A stretch of DNA of 64,000 nt from Chryseobacterium pennae (lineage in GTDB: Bacteria; Bacteroidota; Bacteroidia; Flavobacteriales; Weeksellaceae): positions 310,001 through 374,000 of the forward strand of contig NZ_QNVT01000002.1 in NCBI RefSeq assembly GCF_003385515.1, in the 5' to 3' direction. A model generated the notes under the pieces. That model saw only the letters and a program-made list of their open reading frames with translations. It did no database searches and was not told the DNA's origin. Shown in pieces: positions 26,071-35,065 of the stretch (position 1 is its first letter; each line of letters begins with the position of its first letter). Made by a program: the position numbers and the translations under genes.

Positions 26071-26760
26071 TTAGCTTCTTCTGCTCATCAGAATATTCAG
26101 GATATACCAGAATAGAAGCATAATAGAAGCAAAAAGCTGTAACGCCGCTCCTACATACTGATTAGTAGCATAAGCATCCTTCAGTTTACTTGTCTGATAT
26201 AAAATCGTTGCAGAAGCAAGAATTACCATTCCTACAGAGAACCATAATCCAAGATTAAAACCGAATGCCATTCCTCCGATAATCAATCCGATAGAAATAA
26301 ATCCACCAATAATGATGATATTTCTTAAAAAGGAAAAATCTCTTTTGGAAGTAAAAGCAACTGCAGAAATCCCCGCAAACATAGCAACTGTTAAAGTAGC
26401 TGCCTGGAAGATGATATTAGCACCACCTGCAACATTAGTAGCTATATAAAGCAATGGTAAAAAAATCACCGCCTCCAATACAATATAGAATCCTAAACCA
26501 AGGTACTGAGTGGATTGACTTTGTGAAAGCGACCATTTAGAAGCTAAAATAGAAGCCAGCCAGAAAACCCCGATAATTAATAACCAGGTAAATCTTCCGC
26601 TAAACATCATCGCAATAATCTCTACGGGTACAGTTTTCAACAAAATAGTCTCAACTCCAATAAATGCAAGAATAGATAATGCAACATGCAAATACGTCTT
26701 CTTGTAAAAATTCGCTTTCTCTACGTCTGTAGAATGAGCGACTAAAACATCTGTCATCAT
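26071..26760 (-). CDS. Bax inhibitor-1 / YccA family membrane protein
   Basis: The product of about 229 aa has seven predicted membrane helices and the family features QYLGLGFYIVLEAVIFLPLLY and LLFWYILNILMSRR at the end. BI-1 proteins are pH-sensitive calcium leak channels of the inner membrane; the bacterial role is poorly defined. Two adjacent ATG codons (26760 and 26757) can serve as start; the 27 in-frame codons before them are polar and overlap the upstream gene, so are rejected. Confidence 0.88.
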   Translation of the reverse strand: MMTDVLVAHSTDVEKANFYKKTYLHVALSILAFIGVETILLKTVPVEIIAMMFSGRFTWLLIIGVFWLASILASKWSLSQSQSTQYLGLGFYIVLEAVIFLPLLYIATNVAGGANIIFQAATLTVAMFAGISAVAFTSKRDFSFLRNIIIIGGFISIGLIIGGMAFGFNLGLWFSVGMVILASATILYQTSKLKDAYATNQYVGAALQLFASIMLLFWYILNILMSRRS

Positions 26761-26788
26761 AGTTATATTTTTTTTGATTAATAGAAAT

Positions 26789-27244
26789 TTATTTTTCCAT
26801 TCCGGCAGGCAATACTCCGAGAATCTTTCCATCATCTTCAAATACAGCGCTTATCACTTCTTTTGATTCAGAATCTCCGGCATATTTATATTTAATGTTA
26901 GGATGATTCACACCATCCATGGTAACATAATAGCCTACTTTCAGAGGTTCCAGTTTTTTGTTGGCATCAATTCCGTCCTTTACCTTGTTAAGAACATTCT
27001 CAGTAACAATTTCTTTTACTTTATCAGAAAGCAGCTCCTTTGCAATTTTATAATCCGAAGAATGCAAAGCTTTGATAAATTTCTGAAAATTATCATTATA
27101 AACATTCACTTTATCCTTACTTATAGTAGCAGGCTGTTCTTTCTTTTGGCTGTTCTCAACCTTCAGCCCCGCTACTTTCTGAGCAAACGTCAACTGCGCA
27201 CCAACAATCGCCAGACCTAAAAATATTTTTTTCATATTATTCAT
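26789..27244 (-). CDS. Hypothetical secreted protein
   Basis: The product of about 151 aa has a signal peptide (MKKIFLGLAIVGAQLTFAQ) and a mature part with a charged linker and an alpha-beta region that looks like a small accumulation or NTF2-like domain (NFQKFIKALHSSDYKIAKELLSDKVKEIV ... KVGYYVTMDG). I do not recognise the family. ATGs at 27244 and 27235 are both possible starts. It lies 28 bp upstream of the BI-1 gene and may share its transcript. Confidence 0.7.
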   Translation of the reverse strand: MNNMKKIFLGLAIVGAQLTFAQKVAGLKVENSQKKEQPATISKDKVNVYNDNFQKFIKALHSSDYKIAKELLSDKVKEIVTENVLNKVKDGIDANKKLEPLKVGYYVTMDGVNHPNIKYKYAGDSESKEVISAVFEDDGKILGVLPAGMEK

Positions 27245-27282
27245 TTTGTTATTAGTGAAATAGGTCATGGAAGATACGAAAA

Positions 27283-28317
27283 TCAGACCACTTCCAAAAA
27301 TTTCATTGTATCCACATTATCTGCATAGGTATCAAGACCCGGATTCTGCGCTTCACCAAAAGAAATCGAATTTAATCCCAACTCATCTTTCGCTACTATA
27401 CACTGGATATCCTCCTCGTTTTCAGCAACAAAGCCTTTAACCTCCTCCAACGATTCATATCGGCTGAAATTAATTACAGAAAGCGGACTGAACAATTTAT
27501 CATCTTCTTTCAGCATCACAAAATTATTATCCCAGAATTTATCCTGATTCAAAAGATAAACCGCTCTGTTGTAATCATAATTATTAGCATATTTATTATG
27601 ATTGATAATATCCTGGAATCCTATAAAGCTTTCAAATAAGCGATCAATAACAAAATTCTGAGGAATAAAAATTCTTGTCACATTTCTGCACCCTAAACCG
27701 AAGTATTGAAAAATATCATTCGCCAAAAGCTGCAGTTCCTCATTGGTTTCATCACCCTTTAAAACAGCGATGGAAGTTCTGTTTTTACGGATAATACTTA
27801 AATGATTTTTAAAATAATACTCAAGGTATCTTGCTGTATTATTGCTTCCGGTAGCAATAACTGCATCAAAATTCGCTAATTTTTCTACAAATTCAAACTG
27901 CACCTGGCCATCTGAAAACTCATTCCATTTTTTTAATAGGAACGGGATCAAATACCTGTCTTTAGAAGATAACTTAATTACAGGGATGTGATTGCTGAGT
28001 ACTACAGAAATCACGTCATGAAACCCTACCAAAGGAATATTTCCAGCCAAAATCAGCCCCACTCTCTTTGAAGTTGCAGAGATTGAATAATTTTTAAGCC
28101 AGTTTTTAATACTTACCTCAGTAAGAAGATCTGCCCATTGCTGTAAAGCAAATTTCTGATTATCAACCACAAACCACGGATTTTCTATTTGAGATTTCTT
28201 TAACAATAACTCAATATTTACATCATCTTCATTGTGATCTTCTGATTTTTTCGCTAAAAACGCTTTTATATAATCACTTAATTTAATAAGTCCTAAAACT
28301 TGATTTTCGATATTCAT
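27283..28317 (-). CDS. Acyl-CoA reductase (LuxC family)
   Basis: The 344-aa protein resembles LuxC-type acyl-CoA reductases of the aldehyde dehydrogenase superfamily. SKRVGLILAGNIPLVGFHD and FDAVIATGSNNTARY fit the nucleotide-binding part, and Cys in YFGLGCRNVTRIF is the likely catalytic thiol. It would reduce an acyl-CoA or acyl-protein to an aldehyde using NADPH. It is divergent from a ferredoxin gene with overlapping promoters. The true substrate in flavobacteria is not known. Confidence 0.82.
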   Translation of the reverse strand: MNIENQVLGLIKLSDYIKAFLAKKSEDHNEDDVNIELLLKKSQIENPWFVVDNQKFALQQWADLLTEVSIKNWLKNYSISATSKRVGLILAGNIPLVGFHDVISVVLSNHIPVIKLSSKDRYLIPFLLKKWNEFSDGQVQFEFVEKLANFDAVIATGSNNTARYLEYYFKNHLSIIRKNRTSIAVLKGDETNEELQLLANDIFQYFGLGCRNVTRIFIPQNFVIDRLFESFIGFQDIINHNKYANNYDYNRAVYLLNQDKFWDNNFVMLKEDDKLFSPLSVINFSRYESLEEVKGFVAENEEDIQCIVAKDELGLNSISFGEAQNPGLDTYADNVDTMKFLEVV

Positions 28318-28345
28318 AATTACTTTAAAATTGGGGAATATTTTG

Positions 28346-28363
28346 TAATTTTGTGCAAATTTA
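28346..28363. promoter_or_regulatory. Back-to-back -7 elements of the LuxC-like and ferredoxin genes
   Basis: TAATTTTG at 28346-28353 reads towards the ferredoxin and TAAATTTG at 28363-28356 (minus) reads towards the reductase. Both are perfect TAnnTTTG matches, two bases apart, so RNA polymerase binding at one probably excludes the other. Confidence 0.6.
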
Positions 28364-28376
28364 AAAAAAATTAGCG

Positions 28377-28727
28377 ATGGCTATTAAAATAACTGATGAA
28401 TGCATCAATTGTGGGGCTTGTGAACCGGAATGTCCAAACAATGCAATATATGAAGGAGCTGTAGATTGGAAAGCTTCTGAAGGAACCAGTCTTCAGGGGA
28501 CTATTACAATGCCTTCAGGACTTACTGTAGATGCTGATGCACCACAGGAACCTGTAAGTGATGATGTTTATTTCATTGTAACAGATAAATGTACGGAATG
28601 TAAAGGATTCCATGAGGAGCCACAATGTGCCGCGGTATGTCCGGTAGACTGCTGTGTTCCGGATGAAGATCACGTAGAATCTGAAGAAACTTTGCTTAAT
28701 AAGAAAGCTTTCTTACACGGCGAATAA
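28377..28727 (+). CDS. 4Fe-4S dicluster ferredoxin
   Basis: The 116-aa protein has a first cluster motif CINCGACEPECP near the N-terminus and a second, spaced CTECKGFHEEPQCAAVCPVDCC after a 40-residue insertion. It is a soluble electron carrier of the two-cluster Fdx type. Partner enzymes cannot be assigned from here. It is a single gene with a good terminator. Confidence 0.92.
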   Translation: MAIKITDECINCGACEPECPNNAIYEGAVDWKASEGTSLQGTITMPSGLTVDADAPQEPVSDDVYFIVTDKCTECKGFHEEPQCAAVCPVDCCVPDEDHVESEETLLNKKAFLHGE

Positions 28728-28735
28728 AAAAAATT

Positions 28736-28766
28736 CCGTCTCATCATGTGTGAGGCGGCTTTTTTT
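28736..28766 (+). terminator. Terminator of the ferredoxin gene
   Basis: CCGTCTCA and TGAGGCGG pair (one G-T) around a 7-base loop, followed by seven T. Confidence 0.85.
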
Positions 28767-28837
28767 AACCTAAATCCAATAAAACCAAAAATTCAGCTAA
28801 AGGACTCCATTTCCTGAAGCAACCAAAAAATAAAAAT

Positions 28838-29902
28838 ATGAACAAAAAGCACAACTTCAGCGCAGGGCCATGTATCTTACCACAGGAAGTGTTCGAAAAA
28901 TCGGCACAGGCAATCTTAGATTTTAACGGTATTGGATTATCTCTTCTTGAAATATCGCACAGAAGCAAGGATTTCGTTGCTGTAATGGACGAAGCACGTG
29001 CAATTGTAAAAAGATTAATGAACCTTGGTGACGATTATGAGGTTCTTTATTTAGGAAGTGGCGCAAGCATGCAGTTTGCCATGGTTCCTTATAACCTGAT
29101 GAAAGCAGACGGAAAAGCGGCTTACCTGGACACAGGAACATGGGCAGCCGGAGCCATCAAAGAAGCCAAAAAATTAGGAACAGTAGATGTATTGGGTTCT
29201 TCAAAAGAAGAAAACTATTCTTTTATTCCTAAAGGTTATACAGTAGGTTCAGAATACGATTATTTCCACTGTACTTCCAATAACACCATTTATGGAACTC
29301 AGATGAAATCTTTCCCTGAAGTAGACACTCTGATGGTATGCGATATGAGTTCTGATATTTTCTCAAGACAGCTGGATTTTTCTAAATTTGATTTAATCTA
29401 TGCAGGGGCTCAGAAAAATATGGGACCTGCAGGTGTTACTTTAGTAGTGATCAAAAAAGAAATTCTTGGCAAAACAGGAAGAGAAAATATGCTGTCTATG
29501 CTGGACTATTCTCAGCATATCTCCAAAGAATCTATGTATAATACTCCACCGGTATTCCCTATCTACGCTTCTTTACTTACGCTTCAGTATCTTGAAAATA
29601 ATGGCGGAATTGCTGCTGCAGAACAAAGAAACGAGGCTAAAGCAAAGCTTTTATATGATGAAATCGACAGCAACCCATTATTTGAAACGTTCTGCGTAAA
29701 AGAAGACCGTTCGTTAATGAATGTTTCTTTCAAGCTTACAGATGAAAGCAAGAAAGAAGAATTTGACAATGCATGGAAAGCAGCAGGAATCAGTGGATTA
29801 AACGGACACAGAAGCCTTGGCGGATACAGAGCCAGCTTATACAATGCCTTACCTATTGAAAGCGTCCAGGTATTGGTGGATGTAATGAAATCTATCAAAT
29901 AA
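28838..29902 (+). CDS. serC: Phosphoserine aminotransferase
   Basis: The 354-aa PLP enzyme begins with the family signature HNFSAGPCILP and has SLLEISHRS, YLGSGASMQFAMVPYNL, CDMSSDIFSR and the PLP lysine in YAGAQKNMGPAGVTLVVI. It converts 3-phosphohydroxypyruvate to phosphoserine in serine biosynthesis. It is the first gene of a serC-serA-DUF1015 set. Confidence 0.96.
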   Translation: MNKKHNFSAGPCILPQEVFEKSAQAILDFNGIGLSLLEISHRSKDFVAVMDEARAIVKRLMNLGDDYEVLYLGSGASMQFAMVPYNLMKADGKAAYLDTGTWAAGAIKEAKKLGTVDVLGSSKEENYSFIPKGYTVGSEYDYFHCTSNNTIYGTQMKSFPEVDTLMVCDMSSDIFSRQLDFSKFDLIYAGAQKNMGPAGVTLVVIKKEILGKTGRENMLSMLDYSQHISKESMYNTPPVFPIYASLLTLQYLENNGGIAAAEQRNEAKAKLLYDEIDSNPLFETFCVKEDRSLMNVSFKLTDESKKEEFDNAWKAAGISGLNGHRSLGGYRASLYNALPIESVQVLVDVMKSIK

Positions 29903-29921
29903 TTTAAGCATAAAGAAATTC

Positions 29922-30011
29922 AAAGATTGAAAGATTTAGAAGCGACAAATTTAAATTTCTTAATTTGCGCCTAGTTTTAAAATTTTGAAAGATCTAAATT
30001 TTTCAATCTTT
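29922..30011. repeat. 18-bp imperfect inverted repeat between serC and serA
   Basis: AAAGATTGAAAGATTTAG (29922-29939) and CTAAATTTTTCAATCTTT (29994-30011) pair at 17 of 18 positions around 54 bp. It is not followed by a T-run and lies inside a probable operon. Confidence 0.65.
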
Positions 30012-30025
30012 AAATCCAATAACAC

Positions 30026-30991
30026 ATGAAAGTTTTAGCAAACGATGGAATCTCAAAAGCAGGAGAACGGGCTTTAAAAGACGCCGGAATTAATATTCTG
30101 GACAATAGAGTGGCTCAGGATCACGTTATTAATTTTATCAACGATAATAATGTAGATGTTCTTCTTGTAAGGAGTGCAACAAAAGTAAGACAGGATCTGA
30201 TTGATGCTTGCCCGGGGCTTAAAGTTATAGGCAGAGGCGGTATCGGAATGGATAACATAGACGTTGAATATGCAAAAAGTAAGGGAATTAAAATCATCAA
30301 TACCCCAACAGCATCTTCAAAATCCGTTGCGGAACTGGTTTTCGGGCACTTTATTTCATTGGCAAGATTCCTTCACGAATCAAACAGACTAATGCCTTTG
30401 GAAGGGGAAACTCATTTCAACGCCATGAAAAAGTCATTCAGTAATGCGTATGAACTTTCAGGAAAAACATTAGGAGTAATTGGCTTTGGAAGCATTGGCC
30501 AGGAAGTTGTAAAAATAGGAATTGCCTTAGGAATGAAAATACAGGTGCTGACAAGAAGCCCGAAAACAGAAGTCCTGACCCTGAACTTCTTTGACGGACA
30601 GTCGGTGAATTTTGAAATCACTTCCACCAATGACATGGACGCTTTCCTTAAAGAAGCAGATTTCATCAGTATCAATACTCCGAGAACGAATGAATACATT
30701 ATAGACACTCCACAGTTTGAGAAAATGAAGGATGGCGTCTATATTGTAAATACTGCAAGAGGCGGTGTGATGAATGAAGTAACACTGATTGATTTTATTG
30801 ATTCCGGAAAAGTAGCGGGAGCAGCATTGGATGTATTTGAAAGCGAACCCAATCCTGAACTTCCTTTACTGATGAATCCGGCATTATCACTTTCTCCTCA
30901 TGTAGGCGGAAATACGGTAGATGCGCAAGAGAAAATCGGTATCGAACTTGCAGAACAAATTATTAAGCTACAAAAAGAAACTATAAGATAA
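30026..30991 (+). CDS. serA: D-3-phosphoglycerate dehydrogenase, short form
   Basis: The 321-aa NAD-dependent dehydrogenase has the Rossmann motif GVIGFGSIGQE, the catalytic Arg region NTARGGVMNE and the His in LSPHVGGNT. It lacks the C-terminal ACT domain of long SerA proteins, so serine feedback of the classical kind is not expected. It performs the first step of serine synthesis and is followed two bases later by the DUF1015 gene. Confidence 0.93.
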   Translation: MKVLANDGISKAGERALKDAGINILDNRVAQDHVINFINDNNVDVLLVRSATKVRQDLIDACPGLKVIGRGGIGMDNIDVEYAKSKGIKIINTPTASSKSVAELVFGHFISLARFLHESNRLMPLEGETHFNAMKKSFSNAYELSGKTLGVIGFGSIGQEVVKIGIALGMKIQVLTRSPKTEVLTLNFFDGQSVNFEITSTNDMDAFLKEADFISINTPRTNEYIIDTPQFEKMKDGVYIVNTARGGVMNEVTLIDFIDSGKVAGAALDVFESEPNPELPLLMNPALSLSPHVGGNTVDAQEKIGIELAEQIIKLQKETIR

Positions 30992-30993
30992 AT

Positions 30994-32238
30994 ATGCCTG
31001 TTTTTAAACCTTTCCGTGGAATAAGACCTCACAGAGATTTTGAGGATACTTTCCCTACCCATCCACTGGATAATTTTACCCAGGAAGAAATAGCAGAAAA
31101 AGCACAAGTTGAAAATACTTACATCAACATGATAAAACCATATGTTGTAAGTAAATCTAAAGATGTTGACCGGAACCTGAGAAAGATCCGTTCCACATTT
31201 GAAGAACTTCTGGACGAAAAGAAACTCGTTCAGGATAATTCTGCCTATTATCTTTACGAACAAATATATCCTAACAAGCAAATTTTTAGAGGGCTTCTAG
31301 GTCTGGCAAGTATTGAAGATTTCTGGAACGGAAAAATCAAAAGGCACGAAAGTACCATTCCCCAGAAAAAAGAAAAACTGGCTCATTACCTTGAAAAAGT
31401 AAATCTTCAGGCTGAACCGGTACTTCTTACCTACCCTGCCAACTCGAAAATTGAGTTGCTGATGAATCATGAGGAAAAGAATGTTCCGATTTTCAATCAT
31501 GTAGATACCATTGGAATCAGACATAAGATCTGGAGAATAGATAACCGTCTGAAGCTTCAGCAGTTTAAAGAAGTAATCGACCAGATTGATTCCTTCTATA
31601 TTGCTGACGGACACCACAGAATTGGTTCTACTGCATTAAATGCAAAGAAACATAAGGAGAAAAACAAAAGGCACAACGGTACAGAGCTTTATAACTTTGT
31701 GTATAGCTTTATCGTTTCCAATCAATCAATTAAGATTCATGATTACAACAGAATTCTTCATGATCTGAACGGCCTTTCCAGCGAACAGTTCTTAAAAGAA
31801 CTTGATCAGTATTTCCTGATTCACGAAAAAGGTCAGACCCCTTATTTCCCTTCTCAGAAATTCCACATCTCCATGTATCTGGATGGTAAATTTTATTCCC
31901 TTCATGTGAAACACGACCTTCGTTCCAAGGAAATGTCTCTGGAAAACCTTGATCACCACTTGTTGGACAAATACATTTTCAAAGGTATTCTAAAAATAGA
32001 AGATCCGGACAGTTCTGATTTGATCTCTTATGTAAAAGGAACATCCAACATCAATGGAATCAATATCTTAAAAGAAAAGATAGATGAAAAAGAAGGAGTT
32101 GCAGGCTTTGGTATTTATCCTGTAAGTTTTAATGACATGATTAAAATTTCAGACTTAAAATTAAGTATGCCTCCAAAATGTACATTCATTGAGCCAAAAT
32201 TGATTACAGCACTGTTAATGTACGATATGAAACCTTAA
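30994..32238 (+). CDS. DUF1015 domain protein
   Basis: The 414-aa soluble protein opens with MPVFKPFRGIRPHRDFEDTF and has IADGHHRIGSTALNAKKH in the middle, both hallmarks of DUF1015. Genes of this family often follow serC and serA in Bacteroidota and Firmicutes, so a serine-related kinase or sensor role has been suggested from context. The two-base spacing to serA supports one transcript. Biochemical function is not assigned here. Confidence 0.88.
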   Translation: MPVFKPFRGIRPHRDFEDTFPTHPLDNFTQEEIAEKAQVENTYINMIKPYVVSKSKDVDRNLRKIRSTFEELLDEKKLVQDNSAYYLYEQIYPNKQIFRGLLGLASIEDFWNGKIKRHESTIPQKKEKLAHYLEKVNLQAEPVLLTYPANSKIELLMNHEEKNVPIFNHVDTIGIRHKIWRIDNRLKLQQFKEVIDQIDSFYIADGHHRIGSTALNAKKHKEKNKRHNGTELYNFVYSFIVSNQSIKIHDYNRILHDLNGLSSEQFLKELDQYFLIHEKGQTPYFPSQKFHISMYLDGKFYSLHVKHDLRSKEMSLENLDHHLLDKYIFKGILKIEDPDSSDLISYVKGTSNINGINILKEKIDEKEGVAGFGIYPVSFNDMIKISDLKLSMPPKCTFIEPKLITALLMYDMKP

Positions 32239-32293
32239 TAAATTCCTATTTTTTTCCTACTTTTATCATTGGAAAAAGAAAGGTAAATAAAAA

Positions 32294-33700
32294 ATGAAAA
32301 AAATATTCATTATACTTCCACTCTTTTTGAGTGGATTTTTATTTTCTCAAAAAAAAGTCCAGAAAAAGCCTGCCGGCAGAACAGCAATTCCTGTAAAATT
32401 AAATTACCATGATGAATTCAAAAAGATCTCAGATGAGATCATGACCAACGGCAGAGCTTATGAAAATCTTGGAGAACTCACAAAAGGTATAGGACCACGT
32501 TTCAGTGCAACCCCCGGGTACACAAAAGCAGTAGAATGGGCTGAAAAAAAGTTCAAGGAAATTGGCATTAATATGATCTGGAGACAGGAAGCCAAAGCTC
32601 CAATCTGGATCAGAGGGAAAGAGTCTTTACAGATAAAAGCAGAAAATGGTGAATGGAAAAGCCTCAGAATGCTTTCTTTCGGAAACTCTGAAGGAACCGG
32701 AGGAAAAGATCTGACAGGTGAAATTGTTTTAATCAATTCCACTTCAGAGCTTAATGCAATGTCAATAGGCCAGCTAAAAGACAAAATAGTCTTCGTAAAT
32801 GTTCCTATGGACCCGAAAATCATCAACACCAGTGATTCTTATTTACAGACCGCTAAATCAAAATTAATTTCTGCTTCCGTTATTGCTAAAACCGGTGCAA
32901 AAGCTTTAATCATAAGATCACTAACAACAGCTAGCGATGATACGCCGCATGCCAAAATGATTTACTACGAACCAGATGATAAAGTTAAAATTCCAGCTTT
33001 ATCAATAGGCGTAAGATCAGCAGATGAACTTGAAAAAACATTAAAAAAGCAAAAAGTAACGGCTAAAATCAACATGACTGCCGAATCAAAAGGCAATACA
33101 ACCAATCCTAATATTATAGCTGAAATTCATGGCAATAAAGATTCCAAAGTAATTGTTCTGGGAGCACAGCTTGATTCATGGGATATTGGAGAAGGAGCAA
33201 TTGATGATGGAACAGGAGTCGCTCAGTGTATCGAAGTATTAAGAACACTGAAGGCACTCGGATATGAAAATAATCACACCATTCGCGTAGTCCTGTATGC
33301 CAACAGTGAAAACGGAGGGCAAGGCCGCGAAATGTATGCAGCTTATGTGAAAAAGAAAGATGAAAAACACATCTTTGCACTGGGGACAGATGCAGGAGGC
33401 TATTCTCCGCGAGGATTTTCTTTGGATATGTCTCCCCAGAGAAGAAGATTAGTTTCTCCCTGGAAAGAATATTTTCTTCCTTATGGCATTTATGATTTCG
33501 ATCAGACAGATGCTATTCAGGACATTTCTCCTTTAAAAAAACTGGATATTCCTTTAGCTGAACTTGTGGTAGACACCCAAAGATATTTCGATTATCATCA
33601 TTCCGAACAGGATACTTTTGATAAAGTAAACAAAAGAGAACTTCTTCTCGGAGCGGTTGCCATAACACAAATGATTTTTATGGTTGATAAAAACTGGTAA
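32294..33700 (+). CDS. M28 peptidase-like protein with altered active site (probable pseudoenzyme)
   Basis: The 468-aa protein has a signal peptide (MKKIFIILPLFLSGFLFSQ) and the PA-domain-containing M28 fold of carboxypeptidase Q. Where the two downstream paralogs have GHLDSWD and NEENG, this one reads GAQLDSWD (Gln292 for the zinc-ligand His) and NSENG (Ser338 for the general-base Glu). Asp in IDDGTG, Glu339, Asp in GTDAGG and HH in DYHHSEQD remain. Two key positions are lost, so peptidase activity is unlikely unless chemistry differs. It leads a tandem of three, one base before the next gene. Confidence 0.88.
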   Translation: MKKIFIILPLFLSGFLFSQKKVQKKPAGRTAIPVKLNYHDEFKKISDEIMTNGRAYENLGELTKGIGPRFSATPGYTKAVEWAEKKFKEIGINMIWRQEAKAPIWIRGKESLQIKAENGEWKSLRMLSFGNSEGTGGKDLTGEIVLINSTSELNAMSIGQLKDKIVFVNVPMDPKIINTSDSYLQTAKSKLISASVIAKTGAKALIIRSLTTASDDTPHAKMIYYEPDDKVKIPALSIGVRSADELEKTLKKQKVTAKINMTAESKGNTTNPNIIAEIHGNKDSKVIVLGAQLDSWDIGEGAIDDGTGVAQCIEVLRTLKALGYENNHTIRVVLYANSENGGQGREMYAAYVKKKDEKHIFALGTDAGGYSPRGFSLDMSPQRRRLVSPWKEYFLPYGIYDFDQTDAIQDISPLKKLDIPLAELVVDTQRYFDYHHSEQDTFDKVNKRELLLGAVAITQMIFMVDKNW

Positions 33701-33701
33701 T

Positions 33702-35063
33702 ATGAAAAAGACAATCACAATCTCATTATTAACTTTAGGAACAGCCTTCATATCAGCCCAGGCTAAAGAAGATTCCATACAATTCAATAAAATTTCCACT
33801 GAAATTTTAAATAACGGAAAAGGATATGAAGAACTTCGGGAACTCACTAAAAATATCGGTCACCGGTTAAGTGGTTCAGAAGCCTATGAAAAATCTGTGC
33901 AATGGGCAGCACAAAAACTTCGTGATGCCGGAGCAGATAAAGTATGGCTTCAGGAAGTGATGATCCCGGTTTGGGTAAGAGGAAAAGAATCCCTATACAT
34001 CAAAACCTCCGGCGGAAGCTGGAAAAGTCTTAAAATGCTTTCTCTTGGGAACTCCGAAGGAACAGCCGGAAAAGATGTTTCAGGGGATATCATCATGGTT
34101 AAATCCCTGGAAGAATATGATAAACTCCCTGCTGAAAAGGTAAAAGATAAGATTGTTTTCTTTAATTATCCTTTTAATCAGGGAAATGTACAGACTTTTA
34201 TTTCCTATAGAGAGTCAGGAGCCTACAGACGCACCGCAGCTTCTTTAACCGCAAAGAAAGGTGGAAAATTTGCAATCATCAGATCTCTTTCTTCAGCTTT
34301 TGACGATATTCCGCATACAGGAAACATGCGATATGAAGAGAATATTGTCAAAATTCCGGCTGTTACTATCGGAAATACGACAGCAGATGAACTCGAGGCT
34401 TTATTAAAAAATCAGAACGTCACTGCAAAACTCAATTCCAATTGTGGTATGAAGGAGGAAAAGCTATCCCATTCAGTTATTGGTGAAATTACGGGTAAAA
34501 AAGATCAAAATGTAATCGTAGTAGGTGGGCATCTTGATTCCTGGGATGTAGGTGAAGGCGCCCATGATGACGGCTCCGGAATTGTTCAGAGCATTGAAGT
34601 CTTGAGAACATTCAAAAAATTAGGAATACAGAATAACCATACCATCAGAGCGGTCTGTTTTGCTAACGAAGAAAACGGAACCAAAGGCGGAAAGCAATAC
34701 GGAAAAACAGCAAAGGATAACCATGAAAAGCATCTCTTTGCCATAGAATCTGATGCAGGAGGCTTTTCTCCCCGCGGAATTTCTCTGGAAATGGATGACG
34801 CGAAAAGAAATCAGATCAAAAGCTGGGTAAATCTGTTTTTACCTTATGGCGTTTATAATTTCGAAGGAAAATATTCAGGTTCAGATGTCGCTCCTCTCCA
34901 TGAAATGGGTGTTCCTACAGCAGAACTCGTTCCGGAGCCACAAAGGTATTTTGATATTCACCATACAGCAGAAGATACTTTTGAAAAAGTCAACCGCAGA
35001 GAATTACTTCTCGGTTCAACGGTGATGACACAACTTATTTATATGATTGATAAAAATTGGTAA
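33702..35063 (+). CDS. M28 family peptidase (carboxypeptidase Q-like), copy 2
   Basis: The 453-aa secreted protein (signal MKKTITISLLTLGTAFISAQA) has a full M28 active site: His277 in GGHLDSWD, Asp in AHDDGSG, Glu323-Glu324 in NEENG, Asp in ESDAGG and the terminal HHTAED. It is a di-zinc exopeptidase, likely on dipeptides. Most of its sequence is near-identical in long blocks to copy 3, showing recent duplication. The ATG lies one base after the stop of copy 1. Confidence 0.92.
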   Translation: MKKTITISLLTLGTAFISAQAKEDSIQFNKISTEILNNGKGYEELRELTKNIGHRLSGSEAYEKSVQWAAQKLRDAGADKVWLQEVMIPVWVRGKESLYIKTSGGSWKSLKMLSLGNSEGTAGKDVSGDIIMVKSLEEYDKLPAEKVKDKIVFFNYPFNQGNVQTFISYRESGAYRRTAASLTAKKGGKFAIIRSLSSAFDDIPHTGNMRYEENIVKIPAVTIGNTTADELEALLKNQNVTAKLNSNCGMKEEKLSHSVIGEITGKKDQNVIVVGGHLDSWDVGEGAHDDGSGIVQSIEVLRTFKKLGIQNNHTIRAVCFANEENGTKGGKQYGKTAKDNHEKHLFAIESDAGGFSPRGISLEMDDAKRNQIKSWVNLFLPYGVYNFEGKYSGSDVAPLHEMGVPTAELVPEPQRYFDIHHTAEDTFEKVNRRELLLGSTVMTQLIYMIDKNW

Positions 35064-35065
35064 CA

